The notes: generated by a model not told the origin, from the sequence alone. A stretch of 48,935 bases of DNA from an uncultured Bacteroidales bacterium (GCA_900317715.1 ONHS01000050.1:1-48935); one strand, 5' to 3'. Positions 8,772-17,958 are shown, numbered from the stretch's first letter. Translations and numbers: made by a program.

Positions 8772-8880
8772 TTGGTTTAAGGGTTATGGTTTAGGGGTTA
8801 TGGTTTATAGGTTAAGGGTTAGAGGGTTAGGAGTTAAGTTCACTATTGTCTATTGCCTGTTCCCTATTGCCTGTTGCCTC
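8772..8880. repeat. Double heptamer tract between tatD and the MATE gene
   Basis: Two families are joined. Positions 8772-8840 have GGTTTAA/GGGTTAT-type units, and 8841-8880 have CTATTGT, CTATTGC, CTGTTCC, CTATTGC and CTGTTGC in exact 7-nt phase. The last ~17 codons and stop of the MATE gene lie inside it. Confidence 0.85.
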
Positions 8881-10245
8881 ATCCGAAATGGAGAAAACAT
8901 TACGTTGGGAGAAGAGCAGGATGGCGGCGAGGACGGCACCGAGAACATCGGAAATCGTCAGGGAGATCCAGACACCGTTGAGACCGTTCCAGCCGAGTTT
9001 CACGTAAAGCATCGGGATGAGGATGCTCATCGGGACCAGGAAGATGACCTGGCGGGAAAGGCTGGTGACGATGGCCACCCACGGTTTGTCGATGGATTGG
9101 AAGAAGTTGGAGTTGACAATGGTAAAGCCAATAAGCGGGAACATCACCATGCTATAGCGCAAGGCGACACGACCCAATTCAATGAGGTGTGCGTCTGTAG
9201 TGAAGGCACGCATCATTGTGCCCGGGATGAGGCAAGAAATCACGCTGCCCACCAGACCGATGGCCACGCAAATCCTCATGGTCAGCCCATAAACATGTTT
9301 GAGGCGATGGCCGTGACCCGCTCCGTAGTTGTAGCCGGCAATGGGCTGCATACCCTGACAAACGCCGATAATCACGAGAACCAGGAAGTTACCGTACGTG
9401 TTGCAGATGCCGTAAGCGCCCACCGCGTAGTCACCGCCGTAGCGCAACAGCTGACTGTTGAGGATGGCAACCACCCCGGCAGCCGCCAAGTTCATCAGGA
9501 ACGGACTCATACCTATCATGGTGATATTCTTGAAGATATAGCCTTTCGGCTTCCAAGCGTGCGCTTTGAAACGGATGAACGAAGACGGTTGCACAAAATG
9601 CAGGATAGAGACCACCGCCATGCAGAAAATGGAGATGGTGGAGGCAATCGCAGCACCTTTGATACCCATATCCAGCGCAAAGATGAAAATCGGGTCGAGA
9701 ATCATGTTGAGAACAGCACCGCCTGCCATAATCAGCATCGCTTTGGTAGGATAACCCGATGCGCGAATCAAACCGGTGAGGTTGAAGGCCACGGTAATCA
9801 GGAACATACCCGGCAGAATGTAAATCATGTACTCGCGGGCGTAGGCAATCGTTTCGGGTGTGGCACCGAACATCATCAAGATTTTATCCAAGAAGAGGTA
9901 GCAAAACGTTATGACACAAGTTCCCAATAATACTGTGAAAATCAAACTGTTGCCTAAGATATTCTCCGCCCATTCGTTGTCTTTTTTGCCCAAAACGATA
10001 GACATGCGCGAAGCAGAACCCACTCCGATGAGTGCACCAAAAGCGTGGATGATATTCATCAACGGCATGGTGATGACCAATCCAGCGATGGCCAAAGCTC
10101 CCACGCCGCGTCCAATAAAAACACGGTCCACAATGTTATACACAGAAGCAATTACCTGACTGATGACCGCCGGCAGGGCATAAATCCATAGCAAATGCCC
10201 AATATCTTTCGTTTCGAGTTCCTTTGTTCTATCTAACGTTTCCAA
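8827..10245 (-). CDS. MATE-family multidrug/flavin-type efflux transporter
   Basis: The 472-residue protein has twelve predicted membrane segments and two-fold repeat symmetry typical of MATE antiporters (YALPAVISQVIASVYNIVDRVFIGRG near 24-49 and the second-half counterpart MIGMSPFLMNLAAAG). MATE proteins export cationic drugs or metabolites using a Na+ or H+ gradient; the substrate is not predictable. The final residues (about TGNREQAIDNSELNS) are not membrane sequence: they are the translation of the heptamer tract 8827-8880, so the natural C-terminus was probably at about VFSISDEA. A weak TATTTTCG box (10272-10279 complement) lies in the divergent spacer shared with mutA. Confidence 0.93.
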   Translation of the reverse strand: METLDRTKELETKDIGHLLWIYALPAVISQVIASVYNIVDRVFIGRGVGALAIAGLVITMPLMNIIHAFGALIGVGSASRMSIVLGKKDNEWAENILGNSLIFTVLLGTCVITFCYLFLDKILMMFGATPETIAYAREYMIYILPGMFLITVAFNLTGLIRASGYPTKAMLIMAGGAVLNMILDPIFIFALDMGIKGAAIASTISIFCMAVVSILHFVQPSSFIRFKAHAWKPKGYIFKNITMIGMSPFLMNLAAAGVVAILNSQLLRYGGDYAVGAYGICNTYGNFLVLVIIGVCQGMQPIAGYNYGAGHGHRLKHVYGLTMRICVAIGLVGSVISCLIPGTMMRAFTTDAHLIELGRVALRYSMVMFPLIGFTIVNSNFFQSIDKPWVAIVTSLSRQVIFLVPMSILIPMLYVKLGWNGLNGVWISLTISDVLGAVLAAILLFSQRNVFSISDEATGNREQAIDNSELNS

Positions 10246-10314
10246 TATTCTATACCTATATTTTAAGCCCGCGAAAATACACTTTTTTTGCGAAACCTAA
10301 AGCCATATTCGAGA

Positions 10315-10345
10315 TTGGCAACTATGCAAAAAAATTGTATCTTTG
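10315..10345 (+). promoter_or_regulatory. Promoter of mutA
   Basis: A TTGG (-33) at 10315-10318 is separated by 19 nt from a perfect TATCTTTG (-7) at 10338-10345. Both elements and spacing fit the Bacteroidota primary sigma-factor consensus. The start codon follows 21 nt later, giving a short leader of about 15 nt. Confidence 0.8.
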
Positions 10346-10366
10346 CCGCCTTAATATAAAAGGAAT

Positions 10367-12214
10367 ATGAACGACGAAAAATTATTCACCGAATTCCCGC
10401 CCGTGACCACGGAACAATGGGAAGCAACCATCAATAAAGACCTCAAAGGGGCTGATTATGAGAAGAAATTAGTCTGGAGAACCGACGAAGGTTTCCAAGT
10501 TCGCCCCTACTATCGTGCGGAAAATCTGCAGGATTTGGATTACCTGAAGACCATGCCGAACGAATTCCCTTATACGCGCGGCACGAACCCGCACGACAAT
10601 TCTTGGGAAATCGTACAAGAAGTGGAGGAAGCCGATCCCACCAAAGCTAACGCCATCGCGGTGGATGCCCTGAAACGCGGCGCCACCTGCATCGCCTTCA
10701 ATGCGACCAACGTGGACAACGCAGCTGCTTTGGAGACTTTATTGAAAGGTATCGACTTGAATGTCAACGGAGTACAGTTCAACCACGTAAAGAATTACCT
10801 CGACTTGATGAAGAATTTCGTCGCTTACGTGGAGAAAAACAACTTCGACAAAGAAAAAGTGCAAGGCAGCATCAACTTCGATCCGCTGATCTATCGCCTC
10901 AAGCACAACAAATTCTGGAAATCCGCGGAAGAGGACATGCAGCAGGCTCTCCAACTGTTGGAAATGAACGGCTGCATGAAAAACTTCAAGGTCATCAACG
11001 TGAATGGCATCACGCTCCACAACGCAGGTGCGACCATCGTGCAAGAGCTGGCTTACACGCTCAATATGGCCAACGAATATCTGGCATTCTGCACCGAGAA
11101 GGGCCTCAAACCTGAAAAAGTGGCTTCACGTATGCAACTTACCCTTTCTGTGGGTTCCAACTATTTCATGGAAATCGCGAAATTGCGCGCTGCCCGTCTG
11201 TTATGGTCCACGATGGTGGCTCAATACAAACCCGCATGCGACTGCGCGTACAAAATACATATCAACACTGTTGCCTCTACTTGGAACAAAACCCTTTACG
11301 ACCCGTACGTCAACATGTTGCGCAGCACTACCGAAGGTATGTCTGCCGCTATCGGTGGTTCTGATTCCATCTCCCTGCAACCGTTCGACGTGGCTTACAA
11401 GGAATCCGACGAATTCTCCCGCCGCATCTCCCGCAACGTGCAGGTCATCCTCAAAGAGGAAGCCTTCATGGACCGTGTGGTGGATCCCGCCGCAGGTTCT
11501 TACTACATTGAGAATCTCACCAATTCCATCGCAGAAAATGCTTGGAAACTGTTCCAAAGTGTTGAGCAACAAGGCGGTGCCCTCAAAGCCATCGAAGACG
11601 GCACGATGAAAGCCGCCATCGAAGAGAGCTGCCAGAAACGCGATATGAATATCGCCACTCGCCGCTATATCTTGCTGGGTACCAACCAATATCCGAATAT
11701 CAACGAAGTGATGGCCGACAAGATTGAGCGCGTGATCAAAGATGAAAACGAAGGTCTGAAGACTTACCGCGGTGCCATGGCGTTCGAAGAACTGCGTTTG
11801 GAAACGGAGAAATACGCCAAGAACAACCATCGTCCTTCTGTCTATTTGCTGAAACTCGGTAACTTGGCAATGCGTCAGGCACGTGCCGGTTTCATCACCA
11901 ACTTCTTCGGATGCGCTGGTTATCAGATTGTTGAACCTGCCGGTTTCGCTACTGTAGAAGAGGGCGTAAAAGCCGCTGGCGAAGCAAAACCCGACCTCAT
12001 CGTGGTGTGCAGCTCCGACGACGAATACGCCACCCTCGGTGTGGAAGCCGCTCAACAGTGCAAGGCACAATTCCCGAACACGCCGTTCCTCGTGGCCGGC
12101 AACCCCACCGAATGCCTCGATGCACTCAAAGCTGCTGGCACCGACGACTTCATCCACGTGAGAGTCAACATCTTAGAATCTTTGAGAAAATACAATCAGC
12201 TGTTGCTGAAATAA
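10367..12214 (+). CDS. mutA: Methylmalonyl-CoA mutase small (beta) subunit
   Basis: The enzyme interconverts succinyl-CoA and methylmalonyl-CoA, the route to propionate in Bacteroidales. The 615-residue product matches the non-catalytic small subunit: N-terminus FTEFPPVTTEQWEATINKDL, TIM-barrel core with SNYFMEIAKLRAARLLWS and DPAAGSYYIENLT, and a C-terminal B12-binding-like Rossmann domain (about 505-615) that lacks the DxHxxG cobalamin ligand, as expected for this subunit. Odd: the catalytic large subunit MutB normally follows directly, but here a strong terminator follows 27 nt after the stop and no mutB is in the window. The gene has its own good promoter. Confidence 0.95.
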   Translation: MNDEKLFTEFPPVTTEQWEATINKDLKGADYEKKLVWRTDEGFQVRPYYRAENLQDLDYLKTMPNEFPYTRGTNPHDNSWEIVQEVEEADPTKANAIAVDALKRGATCIAFNATNVDNAAALETLLKGIDLNVNGVQFNHVKNYLDLMKNFVAYVEKNNFDKEKVQGSINFDPLIYRLKHNKFWKSAEEDMQQALQLLEMNGCMKNFKVINVNGITLHNAGATIVQELAYTLNMANEYLAFCTEKGLKPEKVASRMQLTLSVGSNYFMEIAKLRAARLLWSTMVAQYKPACDCAYKIHINTVASTWNKTLYDPYVNMLRSTTEGMSAAIGGSDSISLQPFDVAYKESDEFSRRISRNVQVILKEEAFMDRVVDPAAGSYYIENLTNSIAENAWKLFQSVEQQGGALKAIEDGTMKAAIEESCQKRDMNIATRRYILLGTNQYPNINEVMADKIERVIKDENEGLKTYRGAMAFEELRLETEKYAKNNHRPSVYLLKLGNLAMRQARAGFITNFFGCAGYQIVEPAGFATVEEGVKAAGEAKPDLIVVCSSDDEYATLGVEAAQQCKAQFPNTPFLVAGNPTECLDALKAAGTDDFIHVRVNILESLRKYNQLLLK

Positions 12215-12240
12215 TTTCGACAATTCTATAAAAACACGTA

Positions 12241-12271
12241 AGAGGGTGTATCGTTGGATACACCCTCTTTT
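12241..12271 (+). terminator. Rho-independent terminator after mutA
   Basis: A perfect 12-bp stem (AGAGGGTGTATC / GATACACCCTCT) with loop GTTG is followed by TTTT. It starts 26 nt after the mutA stop. The stem outer part AGAGGGTGT is shared with the terminal repeats of the element at 22422-22526. Confidence 0.9.
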
Positions 12272-12273
12272 GC

Positions 12274-12332
12274 AATAGTCATAGTCTAATGTCATAGTCA
12301 CCGCACCTCCGTCACAAATCACAAATCAACAC
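12274..12332. repeat. Degenerate heptamer tract
   Basis: CATAGTC occurs twice in a 7-nt-like phase and CACAAAT occurs twice in tandem (12313-12330). It is weaker than the other tracts, and the rest of the mutA-SIMPL spacer shows nothing else recognisable. Confidence 0.4.
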
Positions 12333-12393
12333 AATAATTCCTCTACCTCCGCGTTATTTACACTGATTTCTAAACATTCAAAATACATCGAAT

Positions 12394-13131
12394 ATGAAAA
12401 ACAAATGGGTTCCAATCGCGATTATCGCCAGTATCGGATTGTTTTTGGCCGCTATAGCTATCGGCGTGGCCTATTATCAAACCAAAAAACCGCAGAAAAC
12501 GGTCTCCATCGTCGGTTTGGCAGAGAAAGACTTCACCTCCGACCTCATCGTTTGGGAATTCGAATTTTCTGCCAAGGGCGCGGACATGAAGGAAGCTTAC
12601 GCCAACCTCAAAGAGCAGAGTGAAGTGGTGAAAGCTTACCTCAAAAAAGCGAACATTCCTGAAAAAGAGATCGACTTCAAGAAGGTTTCCACCCGCACCA
12701 ACTACCGTTCTTTCTATGATGCCAACAACCGCTGGCGCGAGGAGTTCGACGGCTACATCGCTGAGCAGGTGGTGCGTATCGAGTCGCACGACATCGACAA
12801 GGTGGAGGCTCTCACCCGCGACATCTCCGAACTTTACGATCAAAATATCATGATTGAGAATCACAATCCTGAATATTATTACACGAAACTGGCCGATTTG
12901 AAGCTGCAAATGCTTGCTGAAGCCTCCCAAGATGCGAAAAACCGTGCCGAAACCATTACCAAGAGCGCTGGTGCGAAGTTAGGCGACCTCAAGAGTGCCA
13001 ACATGGGCGTGTTCCAAATCACGAAGCCCAACTCCTCCGAGGAAGACTACACCTGGGGCGGTGCCTTCAACACCTCATCCAAGGAAAAACGCGCCAGCAT
13101 TAATATGCGGTTGACGTATTACGTGAAATAA
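12394..13131 (+). CDS. SIMPL-domain (DUF541) protein
   Basis: The 245-residue product has an N-terminal membrane helix or uncleaved signal (residues ~6-28) and a SIMPL/DUF541 domain over roughly 38-243: KTVSIVGLAEKDF, the central helix DIDKVEALTRDISELYDQNI, and ASQDAKNRAETITKSAGAKLG, which are hallmarks of the family. SIMPL proteins (E. coli YggE type) are envelope proteins tied to oxidative or envelope stress in other species; the exact activity is unknown. No strong promoter is visible in the 180-nt upstream spacer. It is followed 42 nt later by ridA, which has its own -7 box. Confidence 0.88.
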   Translation: MKNKWVPIAIIASIGLFLAAIAIGVAYYQTKKPQKTVSIVGLAEKDFTSDLIVWEFEFSAKGADMKEAYANLKEQSEVVKAYLKKANIPEKEIDFKKVSTRTNYRSFYDANNRWREEFDGYIAEQVVRIESHDIDKVEALTRDISELYDQNIMIENHNPEYYYTKLADLKLQMLAEASQDAKNRAETITKSAGAKLGDLKSANMGVFQITKPNSSEEDYTWGGAFNTSSKEKRASINMRLTYYVK

Positions 13132-13143
13132 CCGTAAAATTAT

Positions 13144-13151
13144 TATTTTTG
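13144..13151 (+). promoter_or_regulatory. -7 box of ridA
   Basis: TATTTTTG matches TAnnTTTG, 22 nt before the ridA ATG. No -33 TTG is found at the expected spacing. Confidence 0.55.
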
Positions 13152-13173
13152 CGCTTTCAAATTTTAACCCATT

Positions 13174-13548
13174 ATGAAGAAAGTCATCCACACCAACAAT
13201 GCACCGGCCGCCATCGGCCCTTACAGCCAAGCTATTGAAGCTAACGGAATGCTGTTCATCTCCGGTCAAATCCCCGTAAATCCCGCCAACGGCACTGTAC
13301 CTGAGGGAATTACCGCTCAAACCGAACAGGTGATGAAGAACATCGCCGCCATCCTCGACGAAGCTGGTTACACCTTCGACAACGTGGTGAAAACGACCTG
13401 TCTGCTCAGCGACATCGCCAATTTCGCCGCTATGAACGAAGTGTATGCTACCCGCTTCCCGTCCAATCCACCGGCCCGCGCCGCTTTCGCTGTGCGCGAC
13501 CTTCCCAAAGGCGTGATGGTCGAAATCGAGGTCATCGCTGTAAAATAA
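13174..13548 (+). CDS. ridA: Reactive intermediate/imine deaminase
   Basis: RidA (YjgF/UK114 family) hydrolyses reactive enamine/imine intermediates such as 2-aminoacrylate from PLP enzymes. The 124-residue protein has the whole signature: APAAIGPYSQAIEANGM, LFISGQIPVNPANG, the catalytic-site Arg in PPARAAFAVRDLPKG, and closing VEIEVIAVK. Normal length. It acts in the cytoplasm as a trimer in known members. Terminated by the convergent hairpin at 13571-13603. Confidence 0.97.
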   Translation: MKKVIHTNNAPAAIGPYSQAIEANGMLFISGQIPVNPANGTVPEGITAQTEQVMKNIAAILDEAGYTFDNVVKTTCLLSDIANFAAMNEVYATRFPSNPPARAAFAVRDLPKGVMVEIEVIAVK

Positions 13549-13570
13549 TGCATTGCGAGTTTTAACAAAA

Positions 13571-13603
13571 AAAACGTGACGAATTATCGTCACGTTTTTT
13601 TTT
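13571..13603. terminator. Bidirectional terminator between ridA and the prenyltransferase gene
   Basis: A perfect stem CGTGACGA / TCGTCACG with loop ATTA is preceded by an A-run and followed by a T-run, so it serves both the rightward ridA and the leftward gene ending at 13602. Confidence 0.92.
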
Positions 13604-14591
13604 AACTGATTAACGAACAAATAATGAATATAATGCTTGCAAATTGAAGAATATTGCGAGCAAGATACCATCGGATAGCGAACCATTCGAGATGTTTCTC
13701 TTGAATCATATCCCAATGTTCCATAGGTCCGTACCATTTTTTTCGGTCAAACTCACGCTCAGGATGGTAACAAAATTGGATCAGCAGGTAAAAAAGAGCG
13801 ACAGATAAGGGAAGAATGAGGAATATCGCACTGAAGAAAGGATGTAAATATCCGAATATCAGCGACATAAGAAGAATAAGGTACGGGGTGAAATTGAAGA
13901 CAGCTGAAGCGAAAAGTTTCCATTTCGGAGTCTTCATGACCTCTGCCAACGTCTTCTTGCCCACTTTTTGATCGGCAGTGGCATCCATGATGGAGTGCGT
14001 ATATAATATATTGACAACCCAAAGTCCGACGGCCAACGAGACGACGAACACCTCTGTGGTGAATGTACCGCACGCCGCATAATAGACCCCCGCCATCAGC
14101 AACGGCCCGAAAATGATGCCCGTGACCAACTCTCCCAAACCATGGTAACAGAAACGAATCGGTTTTCCAGAGTAGAAGAAACCGAGGAATCCAGCCGCGA
14201 GTGCGATGTAAAGCGGTATTAGTCCGCGCGTTACGAAAACGATGCTTCCCAGCAGCAACGCTGCCAACCCGAAAAGGGATGCTACGAGAAAGAGCTGTTT
14301 CGGAGTGGCCTCACCAGAATAAAGGTAGGGACTTTTGGCCGTACGGGCGCGTTGTCCTTCCGAAGCTGTCTGCTCGCGGACCTCTTCGCTATGGAACTGA
14401 TAATCAAAGTAGTCGTCGAAAAGGTTTACAGAAAGATGCGCCAGCATCACCCCTATGACCGCCACGATGCTCAATCCAATGGAAAAGTTTTCATTCCCCA
14501 CTGCCATAAACACAGCTACTAACGCAGGCAGAGCGCTCTGCGGCAACGCGACAGCACGCGCATTCTGGATCCAGTATATTAATCTTTTCAT
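13602..14591 (-). CDS. UbiA-family prenyltransferase, probably MenA-like
   Basis: This 329-residue membrane protein has about nine hydrophobic helices. The first Asp-rich motif is VNLFDDYFDY (about 55-64), close to the MenA pattern (N-x2-D-D-Y-x-D-Y), and a second is DATADQKVGKKTL (about 202-214). Such enzymes attach a polyprenyl chain to an aromatic ring; the DDYxDY form favours 1,4-dihydroxy-2-naphthoate, which would make it the menaquinone enzyme MenA. No men genes are adjacent to support that, so I leave the symbol empty. The C-terminus is longer than usual by a cytoplasmic-looking segment (FDRKKWYGPMEHWD). Confidence 0.82.
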   Translation of the reverse strand: MKRLIYWIQNARAVALPQSALPALVAVFMAVGNENFSIGLSIVAVIGVMLAHLSVNLFDDYFDYQFHSEEVREQTASEGQRARTAKSPYLYSGEATPKQLFLVASLFGLAALLLGSIVFVTRGLIPLYIALAAGFLGFFYSGKPIRFCYHGLGELVTGIIFGPLLMAGVYYAACGTFTTEVFVVSLAVGLWVVNILYTHSIMDATADQKVGKKTLAEVMKTPKWKLFASAVFNFTPYLILLMSLIFGYLHPFFSAIFLILPLSVALFYLLIQFCYHPEREFDRKKWYGPMEHWDMIQEKHLEWFAIRWYLARNILQFASIIFIICSLIS

Positions 14592-14630
14592 TTTAATTTG
14601 ACTTTACCTTGACTTGCTAGTTTTCCCTAT

Positions 14631-14713
14631 TCATGTTGGCTGTTGGCTATTAGCTGTTTGCTATTGGCATGGAGTTCTATTTGCTAAAAGCTAAAAGCCA
14701 ATAACTAATAGCA
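14631..14713. repeat. Heptamer tract, GCTATTA/GCTGTTG type, with inverted partner
   Basis: Units GCTGTTG, GCTATTA, GCTGTTT and GCTATTG run in one orientation, and GCTAAAA, GCCAATA, ACTAATA then form a degenerate reverse-complement partner, so the RNA could fold back on itself. It lies upstream of the prenyltransferase gene. Confidence 0.8.
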
Positions 14714-14748
14714 AAAAAAATGACCACCTCTCATACGAACAGGTGGTC
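14713..14748 (-). terminator. Terminator of tRNA-Glu
   Basis: On the minus strand an 8-bp stem (GACCACCT / AGGTGGTC), loop of 11, is followed by ATTTTTTTT. It begins 6 nt after the tRNA 3' end. Confidence 0.85.
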
Positions 14749-14753
14749 TTTTG

Positions 14754-14825
14754 TACTGCGTACGAGAATCGAACTCGTATTGCAAGATTGAGAATCTTGA
14801 TTCCTAACCGTTAGAAGAACGCAGC
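14754..14825 (-). tRNA. tRNA-Glu (anticodon CTC)
   Basis: The cloverleaf folds as: acceptor GCTGCGT/ACGCAGT (six Watson-Crick pairs plus a G1-U72 wobble), a D-arm around TTCTAACGGTTAGGAA, anticodon stem CAAGA/TCTTG with loop TTCTCAA (anticodon CTC), and T-arm ACGAG-TTCGATT-CTCGT. Discriminator A. CCA is not encoded. It reads GAG. The sole tRNA in the window; a -7 box and a terminator flank it, so it is a stand-alone unit. Confidence 0.93.
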
Positions 14826-14840
14826 AGTTGAAATCGGCGG

Positions 14841-14868
14841 CAAAAATACACTTTTTTTTGATACGACA
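14841..14868 (-). promoter_or_regulatory. Promoter of tRNA-Glu
   Basis: Minus-strand TATTTTTG (14841-14848) with a TTG at 14866-14868 (17-nt spacer, slightly short). The predicted start is about 8-10 nt before the tRNA 5' end. Confidence 0.6.
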
Positions 14869-14888
14869 ACACTTGTTTTGAAAAAAAA

Positions 14889-14918
14889 GCTAACAGCTAA
14901 CAGCTAATTGCCAACAGC
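14889..14918. repeat. Heptamer tract at the nfo stop
   Basis: GCTAACA, GCTAACA, GCTAATT and GCCAACA in exact phase. The nfo stop (14897-14899) and its last six codons lie in it. Confidence 0.85.
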
Positions 14919-15739
14919 ATTTTAATCTCCTCCGCCCACAGCGACTCGTCCGGAGTTTCTAGAATCAACGGCATGTTGTCGAAGCGCGGATCTTTCATGA
15001 AACGCTCGAAAAATTCCATGCCAAGAAGTCCTTTTCCGATGCTGTCGTGGCGATCCACGCGACTGGCAAACTCCTTCTTCGTATCGTTGAGGTGGACGGC
15101 TCTCAAATAGTTCGCGCCAATAGTTTCGTCAAACTCCTGCCACGTTTGTTTGTAACCTTCCTCCGTTTTGAGGTCATAGCCAGCAGAATAGGTGTGACAG
15201 GTGTCAACACACACGCCCACGCGACTCTTATCTTCCACTTTATCAATGATATAAGCGATGTGCTGGAAGCTGAAGCCCACGTTGGTACCCTGACCTGCCG
15301 TGTTCTCGATCACTGCCGTCACGCCATTTGTTTTGTCCAAAGCCATGTTGATACTCTCGGCAATGCGGGTCAAACACTCTTCCAAGGAGATTTGTTTGAG
15401 GTGGCTGCCCGGGTGGAAATTAAGCATTTTTAACCCTAATTGTTCGCAGCGCTGCATCTCTTCGAGGAACGATTTGCGAGACTTCTCCAACCCTTCCGCA
15501 TCGGGACTACCGAGGTTGATGAGGTAGCTGTCGTGAGGCAACACATAATCAGCGGAAATACCTGATTTTTCGAGGTTTTCCTTAAAAGCTGATATGGATT
15601 TCTCGCTTAACGGGGTGGTAAACCACTGCCGCTGGTTCTTGGTGAACAGGGCAAACGCGGTGGCGCCCACCTGCATGGCGTTCAACGGGGCGTTCTCCAC
15701 GCCGCCAGATGCGCTAACGTGCGGACCTATGAATTTCAT
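14897..15739 (-). CDS. nfo: Endonuclease IV (AP endonuclease)
   Basis: Endonuclease IV cuts abasic sites in base excision repair with three zinc ions. All nine metal ligands of the E. coli enzyme are present at the same residue numbers: His69, His109, Glu145, Asp179, His182, His216, Asp229, His231 and Glu261. The 280-residue length is normal. The last residues (LLAISC) and the stop codon are written by a heptamer tract, so the native end has probably been replaced. Together with mutY and tatD it adds to a scattered DNA-repair complement. It follows purM by 68 nt, filled by a palindrome and a heptamer tract. Confidence 0.97.
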   Translation of the reverse strand: MKFIGPHVSASGGVENAPLNAMQVGATAFALFTKNQRQWFTTPLSEKSISAFKENLEKSGISADYVLPHDSYLINLGSPDAEGLEKSRKSFLEEMQRCEQLGLKMLNFHPGSHLKQISLEECLTRIAESINMALDKTNGVTAVIENTAGQGTNVGFSFQHIAYIIDKVEDKSRVGVCVDTCHTYSAGYDLKTEEGYKQTWQEFDETIGANYLRAVHLNDTKKEFASRVDRHDSIGKGLLGMEFFERFMKDPRFDNMPLILETPDESLWAEEIKMLLAISC

Positions 15740-15760
15740 AATTTGATTGTTGAATTCGAC

Positions 15761-15787
15761 ATAGGGACGTATGCGATACGTCCCTAC
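15761..15787. repeat. Palindrome of the GTAGRGAC family (27 nt)
   Basis: Arms ATAGGGACGTAT and ATACGTCCCTAC around GCG; 11 of 12 pairs. It sits 21 nt upstream of the nfo start. Confidence 0.85.
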
Positions 15788-15814
15788 TATTGCCTGTTGC
15801 CTGTTGCCTATTGC
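15786..15814. repeat. Heptamer tract at the purM stop
   Basis: CTATTGC, CTGTTGC, CTGTTGC, CTATTGC in exact phase; the purM stop (15808-15810) is inside. It directly adjoins the palindrome 15761-15787. Confidence 0.85.
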
Positions 15815-16845
15815 CTTAATTTAATGTCCACAACACCTTCTTTATCGGTCACATTACCGATAACGTACGCCTTTTCGCCGAGTTCGTTGAACATCTTGAC
15901 GGTTTGGTCGGCGTCTTTCGGATCGACCATCAGCACCATACCGATACCCATGTTAAAGACGTTGAACATTTCGCGGTGGTTGACCTTGCCGTACTTTTCG
16001 AGGAACGGGAAGATGGCGGGCATTTCCCAATTGTGCTCGTCCACGAAGATGCCCTGTCCTTCACGCAGTGCGCGCGGGATATTCTCGTCGAAGCCGCCGC
16101 CGGTGATGTGACAGATGGCGTGAATATCAACATTTTTTAACACTTCTAAGACGGGCTTCACATAGATGCGCGTCGGGGTGAGGAGCACATTGCCAAGCGT
16201 ATCAGGAAGCGTATCGTATTTCTTGTTGAGATCCAGTTGGTTGTCTTTGAAGACGATCTTGCGCACAAGAGAGAAACCGTTGGAATGCACACCGCTGGAA
16301 GCCAGACCGATGAGCACGTCGCCGACGTTGACCTTGGAACCGTCGATGAGTTTGGATTTCTCGACGACACCCACGGTGAAACCAGCGATGTCGTATTCGT
16401 CCACATCGTACATGTCGGGCATTTCAGCCGTTTCGCCACCGATGAGGGCGCAATTGGACATCACGCAACCCTCGGCCACGCCTTTCACAATGGCCTCGAT
16501 CTTAGTAGGTTCGTTCTTGCCCACGGCGATGTAGTCCAGGAAGAAAAGAGGTGCCGCGCCTTGCGCGAGTACGTCGTTCACGCACATGGCCACCGCATCC
16601 TGACCGATGGTGTCGTGGCGGTCCATCATGAACGCCAGTTTCAGTTTGGTGCCCACGCCGTCGGTACCGCTGACCAGAACGGGTTCCTTGTAGCCAAGGG
16701 AGGCGAGGTCGAACATACCGCCGAAACTGCCGATGTTGCCCATCATGCCGGGACGGTTGGTGCGGGAAATATGTTTCTTGATGAGGCGCACTGACTCATA
16801 GCCAGCCTCTAATTGTACGCCTGCTTCTTGATATGCTTTTGACAT
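15808..16845 (-). CDS. purM: Phosphoribosylformylglycinamidine cyclo-ligase (AIR synthetase)
   Basis: PurM closes the imidazole ring in de novo purine synthesis using ATP. The 345-residue product has the N-terminal [22 protein letters not shown], the ATP-site loop [32 protein letters not shown], and [14 protein letters not shown]. Normal length. The stop lies in a heptamer tract, so the last codons (LRQ) may be altered. It is 21 nt downstream of queA, most likely one transcript with it. Confidence 0.97.
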   Translation of the reverse strand: MSKAYQEAGVQLEAGYESVRLIKKHISRTNRPGMMGNIGSFGGMFDLASLGYKEPVLVSGTDGVGTKLKLAFMMDRHDTIGQDAVAMCVNDVLAQGAAPLFFLDYIAVGKNEPTKIEAIVKGVAEGCVMSNCALIGGETAEMPDMYDVDEYDIAGFTVGVVEKSKLIDGSKVNVGDVLIGLASSGVHSNGFSLVRKIVFKDNQLDLNKKYDTLPDTLGNVLLTPTRIYVKPVLEVLKNVDIHAICHITGGGFDENIPRALREGQGIFVDEHNWEMPAIFPFLEKYGKVNHREMFNVFNMGIGMVLMVDPKDADQTVKMFNELGEKAYVIGNVTDKEGVVDIKLRQ

Positions 16846-16866
16846 AGTGTATCGTATTAAAAAACG

Positions 16867-17940
16867 TTAAATAATCAACATGGCATCGCCGTAAGTGAGG
16901 AAGCGATATTTTTCAGCTACCGCTTCTTTATAGGCCTTCATCACGAACTCATAGCCGCCAAACGCCGCCACCATCATCAGCATGGAGCTTTGCGGCGCAT
17001 GGAAGTTGGTGATCATGGCATTGGCCACCTTGAAACGATAAGGCGGATAGATGAACTTGTTGGTCCACATGTCCTCTTTACCGTTCATCTCAGTGGTTTT
17101 CACCATTCCGGTATCATAAACGGAAGATTCAAGAGCCTTCATTGTGGTAGTACCCACCACCGCAATTTTGTGGCCCGCTTTTTTCGTCTCGTTGATTTTG
17201 TCGGCGACGTCCGCGCGGATAATCATACGCTCGGAATCGGGTTTGTGTTTCGACAAATCTTCGACATCAATATCGTTAAAATTACTTAATCCGGCGTGCA
17301 ACGTGATGTATGTACGTTCAATGCCCTTGATTTCCATCTTGGAAAGCAAAAAGCGACTAAAGTGAAGACCGGCGGCCGGCGCTACAACCGCACCTTCCTC
17401 GGTGGCGTAAATAGTCTGATAGTCATCTTTGTCGCTCTCCTCAATGTCGCGCAAACGCTGAATGTCATTGGGTAAGGGAGTCTTACCAAGTGTCATCAGT
17501 TTTTCCTTGAAAGCGTCGTGATCGCCATCGAAGAGGAAACGCAACGTACGACCGCGAGAGGTGGTGTTGTCGATCACCTCCGCCACCAAACTGTCGTCAT
17601 CCGTGAAAGACAGCTTGTTACCGATACGGATTTTGCGGGCAGGATCCACCAGCACGTCCCACAAACGACTCTCTTCGTCCAATTCTCTTAGCAGAAAAAC
17701 GCGAATCTGGGCGCGCGTCTGCTCCTTCTCACCGAACATCAGCGCCGGGAAGACGCGAGTGTTGTTCATCACGAACAAATCCCCGTCATCGAAGTAGTCA
17801 ATAACATCCTTAAACAACTTATGCTCAATAGTTTGCGTCTTTCTATTAAGCACCATTAAGCGAGCCTCATCACGCTCTTCCACAGGGTGCAGAGCAATCA
17901 ATTCCTGAGGCAAATAATACTTGAATTCAGATAATTTCAT
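16867..17940 (-). CDS. queA: S-adenosylmethionine:tRNA ribosyltransferase-isomerase
   Basis: QueA transfers the ribosyl group of SAM to preQ1-modified tRNA in queuosine synthesis. I choose the start at 17940 ([19 protein letters not shown]), giving 357 residues; the in-frame ATG at 17961 lies inside the promoter -7 box. Family motifs visible are [42 protein letters not shown], and [17 protein letters not shown]. It leads the queA-purM unit. Only this one queuosine gene is here, so preQ1 must be made or salvaged elsewhere. Confidence 0.95.
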   Translation of the reverse strand: MKLSEFKYYLPQELIALHPVEERDEARLMVLNRKTQTIEHKLFKDVIDYFDDGDLFVMNNTRVFPALMFGEKEQTRAQIRVFLLRELDEESRLWDVLVDPARKIRIGNKLSFTDDDSLVAEVIDNTTSRGRTLRFLFDGDHDAFKEKLMTLGKTPLPNDIQRLRDIEESDKDDYQTIYATEEGAVVAPAAGLHFSRFLLSKMEIKGIERTYITLHAGLSNFNDIDVEDLSKHKPDSERMIIRADVADKINETKKAGHKIAVVGTTTMKALESSVYDTGMVKTTEMNGKEDMWTNKFIYPPYRFKVANAMITNFHAPQSSMLMMVAAFGGYEFVMKAYKEAVAEKYRFLTYGDAMLII

Positions 17941-17958
17941 CCACAAAAATTTAGCGCG

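Noticed and set aside
8800..9930. Long open frame antisense to the MATE gene (about 376 codons)
   Set aside because: It is composed of His-, Asp- and Gln-rich codons typical of the reverse frame of a membrane protein, has no start signal, and lies wholly inside a clear gene.
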